Of a stretch of 64,000 nt of DNA, positions 39,840-49,325 are shown piece by piece. Where the stretch lies: contig RHHX01000001.1 in assembly GCA_009884515.1 (NCBI GenBank), positions 186,001 to 250,000 of the forward strand, in the 5' to 3' direction. Origin of the DNA: Candidatus Mycoplasma liparidae (GTDB taxonomy: Bacteria > Bacillota_I > Bacilli_A > Mycoplasmatales > Mycoplasmoidaceae). The translations under genes were made by a program, and so were the position numbers. Numbering within the stretch: the stretch's first letter is position 1; each line of letters opens with the position of its first letter. The notes under the pieces were generated by a model. That model was not told where the DNA came from, made no database searches, and saw only the letters and a list, made by a program, of their open reading frames with translations.

Positions 39840-40448
39840 TTAAAAATAATTTTCTTTTAAAAATTTTTTCATAGATAAGAACTCATTTGATATTTTTTTA
39901 ATAGATAAATTTAGAATTTTTGCTATTTCTTGCTCTTTATAACCTTTTAATCTTAAAATAATAATATTTTTTCATTCATCTTTTTTACATATAGTTAATA
40001 AGTTTTCAATTTCAAGTTGTAAATTTAGTTGATCAATTTCATTTCTTTCATTTTGGTTTTCAATTGAATTACCATTAGTAATGTCATCAATCACATAATT
40101 TAGTGTTTTTTGTGAATTTGTTAAAAACTTATTACAATATCTATTTATGTTTTGAATTACTTTTTTTGAGAAACAAATAAGAAAAATATCCAATGCTATT
40201 TTATCTGTTCTATATTCACTCAATGTTTTCTGATAACAAATATAAATTGTTGATTCAAAATCTTCATAATCAAGTGGGAGATTGAAATATTTTTCTCGAT
40301 AAATATTAATTGCTGTTTTATAAGCTATTGGCTTTAAAATTGAAAACAATTCTCATTCAACATTTTCTTCATCTGAATTTTTTAATTTTTCTAATAAGAT
40401 TTTAGATTTATCATTAATAATTAAACTTTTGTATTTTATAATAGACAT
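39840..40448 (-). CDS. Small sigma-70-family (SigH/ComX-like) factor
   Basis: A 202-residue protein with a weak sigma region 2 (about 40-90, ENVEWELFSILKPIAYKTAINIYREKYF...DYEDFES) and a region 4 HTH at the end (IIILRLKGYKEQEIAKILNLS near 162-182). Primary sequence alone is borderline. However, the next genes are rpmG-secE-nusG, exactly the neighbours of sigH in Bacillus, which supports the call. Small alternative sigma factors in the pneumoniae group (M. genitalium MG428 type) control recombination genes; a similar role is possible. The start has AAAGGAG. Two ATTGGCACA repeats lie upstream, and a UUCG terminator follows. Confidence 0.75.
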
Positions 40449-40496
40449 TTTATTACTCCTTTCCAAAATAATTATGACATTGATTAAATAAAAAAA

Positions 40497-40516
40497 TGTG
40501 CCAATTTTGTGCCAAT
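40497..40516. repeat. Phased TGTGCCAAT repeats upstream of the sigma gene
   Basis: TGTGCCAAT occurs at 40497-40505 and 40508-40516, an 11-base (one helical turn) spacing. On the minus strand it reads ATTGGCACA twice, about 50-70 bases before the sigma gene ATG, and TTGGCA could serve as a -35. It stands out as unusually GC-rich for this gap. The rest of the 254-base gap (40449-40702) holds the cdaM promoter region, where I cannot fix exact elements. Confidence 0.6.
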
Positions 40517-40702
40517 ATTAAAAAGTTATTTAAAAAAAATAAATTATTATTATTACCAAAAAGAGTCAATTTAAAGGGAAACTACCTGTTTTTCAAAAGA
40601 ATTGAATATTTGTAAGGGGAAAAAATAAATCAAAAAGATATTTTTATTTTTTTATATTAAAATTTACTTATTATTTTTAGTTATTAGATAAGATGGGTTG
40701 AA

Positions 40703-41317
40703 ATGGAAACTGGTTTATTAGTTGTAATAATGATTCTAAGTATTTTTATTTTTATAATTATTTTATTTGGGTTATTTATTTTAATTTCAAAAAATGACAT
40801 TAAGCAAAAAATAATTAAAAAAAGAAGAATAAATAATACTGATTTATCTTTTGTTAGATCACTAACTTCAACTTTATTAAGATTATCTGAATCTAAAATT
40901 GGAGCAATAATTATTATTGAAAATCAAGATAGTTTAGAAGAATACATTAATATTGGTTATAAAATTTTAGCTAATTTTTCTCCTGAACTAGTTGTCTCAA
41001 TGTTATTTAATAAACATTCTCCACTTCATGATGGCGCTATTATTGTTAGAAACACAGAAATTGTTTCGGTATCTAGTTATTTACCAATAACATCTCAAAT
41101 TTTAAATGTTGGATATGGAGCAAGACATAGAGCTGCTTATGGTCTTTCTGAAAAAACTGATGCTACATGTTTTGTTGTAAGTGAAACAACTGGTAATATT
41201 TCATATTTTAGAAATGGTAAATTAACATTATTGTCGTCACAATATAAAGACGATACTCTTGATTTTATTAAAAACTTATTAATGAAAAGTAACAAGGGGG
41301 GTGTAAATGAGAATTAG
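40703..41317 (+). CDS. cdaM: Diadenylate cyclase CdaM
   Basis: A 204-residue DAC-domain enzyme making c-di-AMP from two ATP. One N-terminal membrane helix (about 4-28) is followed by a short linker and the DAC domain, with DGA at residues 110-112 and RHR at 141-143 (GARHRA). This single-helix form is the mollicute CdaM, rather than the three-helix CdaA. c-di-AMP controls K+ transport in Firmicutes, and KtrA is encoded in this window. The 3' end overlaps mgtE by 11 bases, so Mg transport is coupled in translation. No UGA codon. Confidence 0.95.
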   Translation: METGLLVVIMILSIFIFIIILFGLFILISKNDIKQKIIKKRRINNTDLSFVRSLTSTLLRLSESKIGAIIIIENQDSLEEYINIGYKILANFSPELVVSMLFNKHSPLHDGAIIVRNTEIVSVSSYLPITSQILNVGYGARHRAAYGLSEKTDATCFVVSETTGNISYFRNGKLTLLSSQYKDDTLDFIKNLLMKSNKGGVNEN

Positions 41318-42782
41318 AAAAATCATTCCACAAAAAGATGTTGATAATTTGACAATATTATTTAATAAAAATGCAGAAATAAAAAATGTTCAAAGAATTA
41401 ATAAAACTATTAAAGCAAAACCTTTTAATTTAATAGTTGAGGCAATAAATAATATTGAGAATATAAATAATCTAATTTTTATTCTAGTTGCTTCAAGTGA
41501 ATTACATTCAAATATGATTTTTGAATCTCTAAGATTTGAAGTTCGTGAAAAAGTTATTGAAAAGTCTACTAATCCTGAATTAAAAATTATTATTAATAAT
41601 ATTTTCCCGGATGAGATATTTTATATAATTGAAACTCATCCTAATTATGAGAAAAAACTTTTATCATCATTAGATTCTTATAATAAAAGAAAAATTTATG
41701 AAATCATGGAATTTGAAGCTGATACTAATGGTAGCTTAATGAATACAGAATTAATTAAGTTAAATGAATCATGAACTGTTAAACATGCAATTGATATGAT
41801 TAAAAAAGATATATCAAACGTTCAAATTAATACAGAATTTTATATTATAGATGATGAAAAGAAGCTTGTTGGTTCTATTAGAATGAATACTCTCTTTTTT
41901 ACTGATGATCACTCTTTAGAAATATCAAAATTAATGGCAACTAATATTATTAGTGTTAATGCAAAAGATTCGATTGAAGATTCGATTTCTATTTTTGAAA
42001 AATATTCTCCAGAATCATTACCTGTTTGTGATGATCAAAATAAATTACTAGGTTTTATTAGTAATGAAGATGTTATTGATGCTTTACAAGAAGAGGTTAC
42101 CGAGGATATTTATAAGATGTATGGTATTACTCAAATATCAACACCTTATTTTCATTCAACAATTTGAGAAATTATTAAATCAAGAATTTTTTGATTAATA
42201 ACATTGATGATTGGAGCAACTTTTACTTCAATAGTTATTCAGCAATTTCAAAATCATATTGATTTTGCACTTTTATCTACTGGTATAACTACTGCTATTT
42301 TAATTCCAATTTTACCAGTAATAACAGGTACAACTGGTAATGCTGGAGCTCAAACTTCAGCAACAGTTATTAGGTCGTTAGCACTTGGAGAAATTACTAG
42401 TAAAGAATATTTTAAAACTATTAAAAAGGAATTTTATATTGGTATAATAATTGGTTTTATTTTAGCAATAGTCAATTTTTTAAGATTATCTATTTTTTAT
42501 GCAATTTTTAATGAAATACCTGAAAATGCTAATGTATTTGTTGATAAATGAGCATTTTATAATTTTAATATTGGAATGTCAGCAATGATATCTTTAACTC
42601 TTTTTATTTCAATTATCATTTCAAAATTAATAGGTTCTGTTTTACCAATATTAGCTAATAAATTAAATTTAGATCCTGCTAGTATGTCTTCTCCAATATT
42701 AGCTACTATTGCTGATATTACTTCAACAACCTTATTATTTGCTTCATTTTTAGGATTTTTATCAATATGAAATATGCTGTAA
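41307..42782 (+). CDS. mgtE: Magnesium transporter MgtE
   Basis: A 491-residue Mg2+ channel/transporter. A reduced cytosolic N domain (1-130) leads into the CBS pair: [14 protein letters not shown] near 132 matches the family A-G-S-x-M-T block, then [11 protein letters not shown] and [11 protein letters not shown]. Five membrane helices follow from about residue 290, including the pore block [14 protein letters not shown] and [18 protein letters not shown] domains sense Mg2+. UGA codons at 41772, 42168, 42549 and 42768 are Trp. The start lies inside cdaM and the end overlaps mnmG by 16 bases. Confidence 0.95.
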
Positions 42783-44596
42783 TTATTATAGGTGCTGGCC
42801 ATGCCGGACTTGAAGCTAGTTTTATTTTATCAAAGTTGAACTATAAAGTTGCTTTATTAACAATGAGTGAAAAATCTGTTGGAATGATGCCTTGCAGTCC
42901 TAGTATCGGAGGACCAGCTAAAGGTATTGTTACTAAGGAAATAGATTGATTAGGCGGAATGCAAGGTGAAGCTGCTGATGCTTGTCAATTACAAATGAAA
43001 ATGTTGAATACATCAAAGGGGCCTGGTGTTTGAGCATTAAGAGCTCAAATTGATATTGTTAAATATCATGAATGATTTCTTAAAAAAGTAAGTGAAGATA
43101 AAAATATAGATTTAATTATTGATGAATGTACTGGTCTTATCATTAAAGATAAAATTATTAAAGGTATAAGAATTAATAATAAAGAAGTGTTTTCTGATTA
43201 TGTGATTATTACGGCTGGTACTTATTTAAGTTCTCAAACGTTTAAAGGTTTAACACCTGTTAGTGAAGGCCCTAGTGGTTTAAAAACAAATAATTCATTA
43301 AGTGAAGAATTAAATAACAACAATATTAGCTTAATAAGATTGAAAACTGGTACGCCTCCTAGAATTAAGAAAGATTCAATTGATTATTCTAATATGACAC
43401 CTGAACCAGGAAGTCAAGAACGATATTTTTTTAGTAAAAAAAATATTGATTTTTTAGAATATGAAAAACAATTACCTTGTTATATTATTCATACAAATGA
43501 AAAAATACATAAAATTATTCAAGATAATATTAATCAATCAGCTATGTATGGTGGTGCTATTTCTGGAACTGGTCCTAGATATTGTCCATCTGTTGAAGAT
43601 AAAATTATTAAATTTTCTCATAAACTAAGACATCAAATATTTGTAGAACCTGAATCAGAATCTTTAGATACTGTTTATTTGGGTGGTTTTTCAACTTCAA
43701 TGCCTACTTCAGTCCAAGATCAAATGATTAAAAATTTGCCTGGTTTTGAAAATTGTATTATTGATAAATATGCTTATGCTATTGAATATGATGCTGTTGA
43801 TCCAATGCAATTAAAATTAAGTCTTGAATCAAAAGAAATATCAAACTTATTTTTTGCTGGTCAAATTAATGGAACTTCTGGTTATGAAGAGGCAGCTGCT
43901 CAAGGTTTAATTGCTGGAATTAATGTTAATCGAAAAATACAAAATAAACCTATTTTTTATTTAAAAAGAAATGAAGCTTATATTGGAGTTATGATTGATG
44001 ATATTGTTACAAAAGGAATAACTGAGCCCTACAGATTATTAACATCTAGAGCAGAATATCGATTATCTTTAAGAAACGATAATGTTGATGATCGTTTAAT
44101 TGAAATATCTTATAATGAAAAACTTATTTCAAAAAATGAATATGATGAATATCAAAAAACAAAAGCATTCATTGATGATTTTATTAAAAAATCAAAAACC
44201 ATTACTATTGGAATGATAAAAGAATTAAGTTTGAACAATAAAAAGACAAATCAAAGTGTTTATGATTATTTAAAGAGACCAGAAGTAAAATTAAAAAATA
44301 TATATAAATATATAATCCAAGAAGATATAACTGATAATATATTAGAAAAAATAGAAATAAGAATAAAATTTGAAGGATATATTAAAAAACAAAATGAATA
44401 TTTAAATCAATTGAATAATCTTGAAAAATTCTCACTTGAATTTATCAATGATTATAAAATTATTGATAATATTTCACTTGAAGCTAGAGAAAAGTTAAAT
44501 AAAATTAAACCTATTAATTTAGATCAAGCATCAAGAATAAGTGGAATAAATTCACCTGATATTATCGCAATAAAATTATTTTTAGAAAGGCGTTAA
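42767..44596 (+). CDS. mnmG: tRNA uridine-5-carboxymethylaminomethyl modification enzyme MnmG (GidA)
   Basis: A 609-residue FAD enzyme that modifies tRNA U34 together with MnmE (7.6 kb). The FAD-binding N-terminus [14 protein letters not shown] (5-18) is complete, then [12 protein letters not shown] (43-54), [30 protein letters not shown] and the [12 protein letters not shown] block. The C-terminal helical domain has the [12 protein letters not shown] signature. Length is typical (about 610-630). UGA at 42947 and others encode Trp. It is the third gene in an overlapping chain; the mgtE-mnmG-rsmG order groups metal transport with RNA modification. Confidence 0.97.
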
Positions 44597-44598
44597 TT

Positions 44599-45285
44599 AT
44601 GGATAGATTAACTTTTATTAAAGAAGTAAAAAAAATATATCCTAATAGAGAAATTAATTTTGATCTTTTTGAAACATATAAAGAATATATTCAAAAAGAA
44701 AACCAATTCTATAACTTAAGTAATCTTGTTAGTGATAACAAAATTTACTTTGAATATTTCTTTAATTCTATTTTACCTTATGTTGATTTTAATTTTAATA
44801 ATAAATATCTTTTAGATATTGGAAGTGGAAGTGGAATCCCTGGAATTGCTTTAAAGATTATTTTTCCATCAATGAAATTAACTATTATTGAATCAAATTC
44901 TAAAAAAATTAAATTTATTCAAAATTTAAAAACTATTTTAAATCTTGAATATATTGATTTCTTAAATATAAGAGCTGAAGAAATTAGTTGAGCTAACAGA
45001 GAAAAGTTTGATTTTGTTACATCAAGAGCTGTTGCTAATTTAAAAATACTTTGTGAGATTTCAATTCCTTATTTAAAAATAAATGGTTTATTAATAGAAC
45101 CAAAGTCAACTAATTATTTAAATGAAATTAATGAAGCAGAATCTATTTTAAAAAAACTAAAATCTGAGATCATTAATATAAAAAAAATTAAAAATGAAAA
45201 AGAACATAATATTATTTATATTAAAAAGAATGAAAAAACTAATATAGAATATCCAAGAAAATGATCAATTATTATTGATAAATAA
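44599..45285 (+). CDS. rsmG: 16S rRNA (guanine527-N7)-methyltransferase
   Basis: A 228-residue methyltransferase (GidB). The SAM motif LLDIGSGSGIPGIALKI (about 73-89), the acidic IIESNSKKIKFIQ, and FVTSRAVANL are all present. It uses SAM made by MetK. Two bases separate it from mnmG, the common gidA-gidB pairing. UGA encodes Trp at residue 131 and near the C-terminus. It ends at a bidirectional hairpin. Confidence 0.95.
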
Positions 45286-45325
45286 AAAAAGACTTTTGTA
45301 AAATAAAATTTTAGAAAGTCTTTTT
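45286..45325. terminator. Terminator between rsmG and the hydrolase gene
   Basis: AAAAAGACTTT (45286-45296) pairs with AAAGTCTTTTT (45315-45325), 11 bp with an 18-base loop that is itself AT-rich. It lies between convergent genes, overlaps the hydrolase end, and has T-runs on both strands. Confidence 0.75.
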
Positions 45326-46168
45326 AAAGAATTCATTTGCTATTGAGTTTGTATCTTTGCTTTCATCTATAACAAAAGTTTTTAATTCATGTTCAATAAA
45401 TTTTTTAATTTCGAAGACATATTTATCTTTTTCTTCAACACAAGGAACATGTCCTGATTTTTGAAAAACAACATAATTATTTCCGACATATTTTTTATAA
45501 GTATTAATAGCTGTTTTATATGAAATAATATCATCCTGTTTACCAACCATTAAAAGAGTTGGTAAATCAATTTTCTTTTCAGCTTTTAATAAGTTTGCAA
45601 AAGTTATAATTGAAACTAAACTTAGAGCTACTTTAAAGAAATCTTTTTTATTTTTCTTTAAAAAATCTAATTCCTTTTGAATAAGTTCATCATCAAAAAA
45701 GATTGTTTCTTTACCAAATATTATCTTTTTTAATTTTATTAAATCTTTTTCGTTCTTAGGGAAAAAGTTAACAAAGTTCAATATTTTGGGAGAAAAATTG
45801 GTATTCATTGGGCAAACAGTTATTAGCATTTTTATACGTTCTCTAATTTTAGAGATCAACATAACTGCTATTCCTCCACCCATAGAATGGCCAATTAATA
45901 TTAAATCTTTTAAATCTAGCTCTTCAATAAAATTGATAGTATGTTGAACTAAATAATCAAAAGTTATATTTTTACTATTATAAGGTGCAAAACCATTGCC
46001 TGGTAATTCAATTGAATAATAATCATATTCATCAAATTCTTTAGCTGCTAATAAATGATATTCACTTGTTGTAGCAAATCCATGAATAAATAGCATTATT
46101 CCTTTTGATTTTTCTTTTGCTGGAATATGCCTATATAAAAATTCATTCTTAGTTATAATAGTTTTCAT
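45311..46168 (-). CDS. Alpha/beta hydrolase (esterase/lipase type)
   Basis: A 285-residue soluble alpha/beta hydrolase. LFIHGFATT (26-34) supplies the oxyanion-type loop, LIGHSMGGG has the nucleophile Ser95, Asp212 or Asp213 lies in GKQDDII, and His240 in KSGHVPCVEE. A lid of about 80 residues sits between strands. The substrate is not readable; carboxylesters or monoacylglycerols are usual for mollicute relatives. A decayed paralogue lies at 33.5-34.0 kb. It is the last gene of the long leftward block, 14 bases after eno. No UGA codons. Confidence 0.88.
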   Translation of the reverse strand: MKTIITKNEFLYRHIPAKEKSKGIMLFIHGFATTSEYHLLAAKEFDEYDYYSIELPGNGFAPYNSKNITFDYLVQHTINFIEELDLKDLILIGHSMGGGIAVMLISKIRERIKMLITVCPMNTNFSPKILNFVNFFPKNEKDLIKLKKIIFGKETIFFDDELIQKELDFLKKNKKDFFKVALSLVSIITFANLLKAEKKIDLPTLLMVGKQDDIISYKTAINTYKKYVGNNYVVFQKSGHVPCVEEKDKYVFEIKKFIEHELKTFVIDESKDTNSIANEFFKKTF

Positions 46169-46182
46169 TAATTAACTCTTTT

Positions 46183-47481
46183 CTATTTAAAAATAAATTT
46201 GTTATGTAGAAAATTTTGTTCTATTTCTAGCAATCTATTATACTTTGAAACTCTTTCGCTTCTAGAAAATGAACCTGTCTTAATTTTCTCAGCACCAACT
46301 GCTATCGCTAAATCAGCAATAATTGTATCACATGTTTCACCTGATCGATGCGAAATGGTTATTTTCATATTAGCATCTTGTGCTTTTTTAATACATTTTA
46401 GAGTTTCAGAAAGTGTTCCAATTTGATTCAGTTTAATTAAGATGCCATTAGTAGATTTTTGAGTAATTCCTTTTTTAAGCAATTCAATATTTGTACAATA
46501 TAAATCATCACCAATAATTTCAATGTTCGAATTTTTTGTTATTAATTCAAAATATTTTCAATCATCTTCATCAAAGGGGTCTTCAATAAAATTAATCGGG
46601 AATTTATTTTTAAGCAATAAGTAATACTCTAATAATTCTTCGCTTGTTTTTCTTGCTTCTTTTTCTGAAAGGAGTTTTTTTGAAAATGCTTTCTTAAAAA
46701 AATATGAATTATCTTTTTCAAAAAATTCACTAGCAGCCGCATCAATACCAATTACAACATCAATACCAGTAACATAACCAGCATGAATAATAGCTTCATC
46801 TAGAATTTTAAAAAGTTCATCAATATTTTCAAAGTCAGGAGAATATCCGCCTTCATCACCTTTTGATGTGATTTTTTGATATTTTTTTAAAATAATTCCT
46901 AAACTATAAAATATTTCAGAGCCTATTTTAATAGCCTGTGAAATTGAATTAGCACTAATTGGAACAATCATAAATTCTTGAATGTCTAGTGAGTTATCAG
47001 AGTGTGCTCCACCATTTAAAACATTAATCATTGGTAATGGAAAATGTTTTTTATCTATTTCTTTTTTTAATAAATGTGTTGCTATATATTCATATAAAGG
47101 AATGTCAAAATAATTAGCTGATAGTTTAGCTATTGCTAGAGAAACAGCTAAAATAGCATTAGCGCCTAAATTAGATTTATTATTTGTTCCATCTAGATCA
47201 ATCATAATTTGATCTATTTCATCTTGTTTTATAAAATCTAAACCGATCAATTTAGGAGCAATAATATTATTAATATTATCTATTGCTTTAAAAACTGATT
47301 TTCCAAAGTAATTTCTTTCTTCATTATCTCTTAATTCAACAGCTTCTTTTTTACCAGTCGAAGCTCCTGAAGGAATTAATACTTTATTTGTTAGATTGTT
47401 ATCAGATTCAATAATAAGTCCAATAGTCGGAAATCCTCTTGAATCTAATTGGTGATAGGCAAAAATATTTTTTATTTTCAT
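46183..47481 (-). CDS. eno: Enolase (divergent)
   Basis: A 432-residue enolase converting 2-phosphoglycerate to PEP. Catalytic and metal residues are present in order: GDEGGYSP (Glu), GIDAAAS (Asp), [11 protein letters not shown] (Glu), IGDDLYCTN (Asp), LIKLNQIGT (Lys), SHRSGET (His-Arg-Ser) and [10 protein letters not shown] (Lys). Some usually invariant spots differ: DSRGFPT for DSRGNPT, and DLYCTN for DLFVTN. It should still be active. One UGA follows the FDEDD segment. It is two bases downstream of deoD, an unusual partner. Confidence 0.95.
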
Positions 47482-47483
47482 AA

Positions 47484-48206
47484 TTATAACTTAAGAGCTG
47501 TTTCTAATCCTAAAAGAATCATGCTTTTAAAACTTGTTCTTCTATCATCAGCTGATAATGATTCATTACTAACTAGTGAATCACTTACCGTTAAAATACA
47601 AAGGGCGTTTTTCTTTAATTTGATAGCATTAGCATATAAAGCAAAAGCTTCCATTTCAACTGCTAAAATTTTACCTTCTTTGATTTCGTTTGTTAATTTT
47701 GATTTAGAATTGTTTTTATCACTATAAAAAACATCAGATGAATTTACTTTTCCTTGATAAACTTCTATTTTTAATTCTTTAGAAGTTGTTATACAAGTTT
47801 CTAATAATTTTTCACTAGCATTAAGACTATTATTAATAAGATCAACATTAATTAAATCAGCATATGTTGAATCACTTGTTGCTTGATTAGCAATAATAAC
47901 ATCACCAATTTTTATTGATTCTAAATATGAACCACATGAACCTACTCTTATAATATTTTCAACATCATAAACATTGTATAATTCATATGAATAAATACCG
48001 ATTGATGCATTACCCATACCATGTCCCATTACAGTGACTTCTTTACCTTTATAAATTCCGGTATATGCTAACATACCTCTTATTTTATTTACTAATTTAT
48101 AATCTTCTAAGAAATTTTCTGCAATAAATTTTGCTCTTAAAGGGTCTCCAGGCATTAAAACAGTTTTTGCTATTTCGCCTTTTTTAGCTGATATATGTGG
48201 TGTCAT
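47484..48206 (-). CDS. deoD: Purine nucleoside phosphorylase (DeoD type)
   Basis: A 240-residue hexameric PNP that splits purine (deoxy)nucleosides to base and ribose-1-phosphate. TPHISAKKG at the start, the phosphate loop MPGDPLRAKF (18-27), GHGMGNASIGIY, RVGSCGSY, VEMEAFALY and TVSDSL are all complete. It is needed for purine salvage in a cell unlikely to synthesise purines. AGGAG precedes the ATG. It starts 44 bases after ispG and runs straight into eno. No UGA codon. Confidence 0.97.
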   Translation of the reverse strand: MTPHISAKKGEIAKTVLMPGDPLRAKFIAENFLEDYKLVNKIRGMLAYTGIYKGKEVTVMGHGMGNASIGIYSYELYNVYDVENIIRVGSCGSYLESIKIGDVIIANQATSDSTYADLINVDLINNSLNASEKLLETCITTSKELKIEVYQGKVNSSDVFYSDKNNSKSKLTNEIKEGKILAVEMEAFALYANAIKLKKNALCILTVSDSLVSNESLSADDRRTSFKSMILLGLETALKL

Positions 48207-48250
48207 TTTTTATCTCCTATTATAAGTAATTTTATAATAATAATTCCTGA

Positions 48251-49318
48251 TTAATCATTATATTTTTTATTATATAAAAGATATTTTTTGTCAATAAGTT
48301 TTTTTAATTCATCAACAGCATTTGAAATATCAATATTTTTTAGAAATTTTCCATTTTCAAAAAGAATTGCTTTATCTTTTGAGCAAGCGATTCCAATATC
48401 AGATTGTTTGCCTTCTCCAATTCCATTAACAACACAGCCTAAAATAGAAATTGTTAATGGGAAAAAGAGATTTCCGCAGTATTTTTCTATTTCATTAACA
48501 ATAAAAAATAGATCTCCTTGTAATCTACCACATGTGGGACATGATATTATATCTACTCGGTCATTTCTTTGTTTTAAAATATTCAATAGTTTAATAGCTG
48601 CAATTACTTCAAGTTTAGGATCATCTGTTAATGATATTCTCATAGTATGAATAATTTTATTTTCAATAAGTTCACTTAATCCTAATGTTGATTTTATTAA
48701 TCCTGAAATTATTGGACCAGATTCAGTGACTCCTGCATGAATCGGATATATATATCGATCATTAGCTATTTTATTTACTTCTTTATTTATTAAATAATCA
48801 TGTGATTTTAACGAGATAACAATGTTATCAAATTGTTTTGATTCAAATATTTTAAGATATCTATCTAAGGTTTTTAACATTACTTTAGCTGTAACTTGAT
48901 TATTTTCTAATATGTCTTCTGGAATAGAACCAGAATTAACACCAATTCTGATTGGAATATTTTTTAATTTAGCTAGATTAATTATTTCTATTATTTGTTT
49001 TTCATTCTTTATATTACCGGGATTTAATCTAATTTTATGAGCACCAGCATTGATTGCTTTTATTGCATAACTAGCATTAAAATGGATATCAGCAATAATA
49101 GGAATATCTATTGTCTTAATTAATTTTTCTAACCCGATAATATCATCATCATCAAATATTGAAACTCTAACTAAGTCAACTCCATGAAATATCATTTCAT
49201 TAATTTGTTTAAGAGTTGCATCAAAATCACTTGTTTTTGTATTAGTCATTGATTGAACTAATATTGGATAATCTCCTCCAATATATTTATCTTTAATTTT
49301 AATTATCTTTTTTTTCAT
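48251..49318 (-). CDS. ispG: 4-hydroxy-3-methylbut-2-enyl diphosphate synthase
   Basis: A 355-residue MEP-pathway enzyme (GcpE) that turns MEcPP into HMBPP with a 4Fe-4S cluster. Cluster Cys260, Cys263 (CPTCGR) and Cys295 (LGCVVNGIGEG) are present, with the TIM-barrel blocks VQSMTNTKT, RLNPGNI, RIGVNSGS and HAGVTESG. Shorter than the E. coli enzyme (372) but complete. It needs an iron-sulphur assembly system and electron donors, neither of which is in the window. The MEP pathway is rare in mollicutes; dxr is 4.3 kb away in the same block. No UGA codons. Confidence 0.96.
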   Translation of the reverse strand: MKKKIIKIKDKYIGGDYPILVQSMTNTKTSDFDATLKQINEMIFHGVDLVRVSIFDDDDIIGLEKLIKTIDIPIIADIHFNASYAIKAINAGAHKIRLNPGNIKNEKQIIEIINLAKLKNIPIRIGVNSGSIPEDILENNQVTAKVMLKTLDRYLKIFESKQFDNIVISLKSHDYLINKEVNKIANDRYIYPIHAGVTESGPIISGLIKSTLGLSELIENKIIHTMRISLTDDPKLEVIAAIKLLNILKQRNDRVDIISCPTCGRLQGDLFFIVNEIEKYCGNLFFPLTISILGCVVNGIGEGKQSDIGIACSKDKAILFENGKFLKNIDISNAVDELKKLIDKKYLLYNKKYND

Positions 49319-49325
49319 AATTTCC

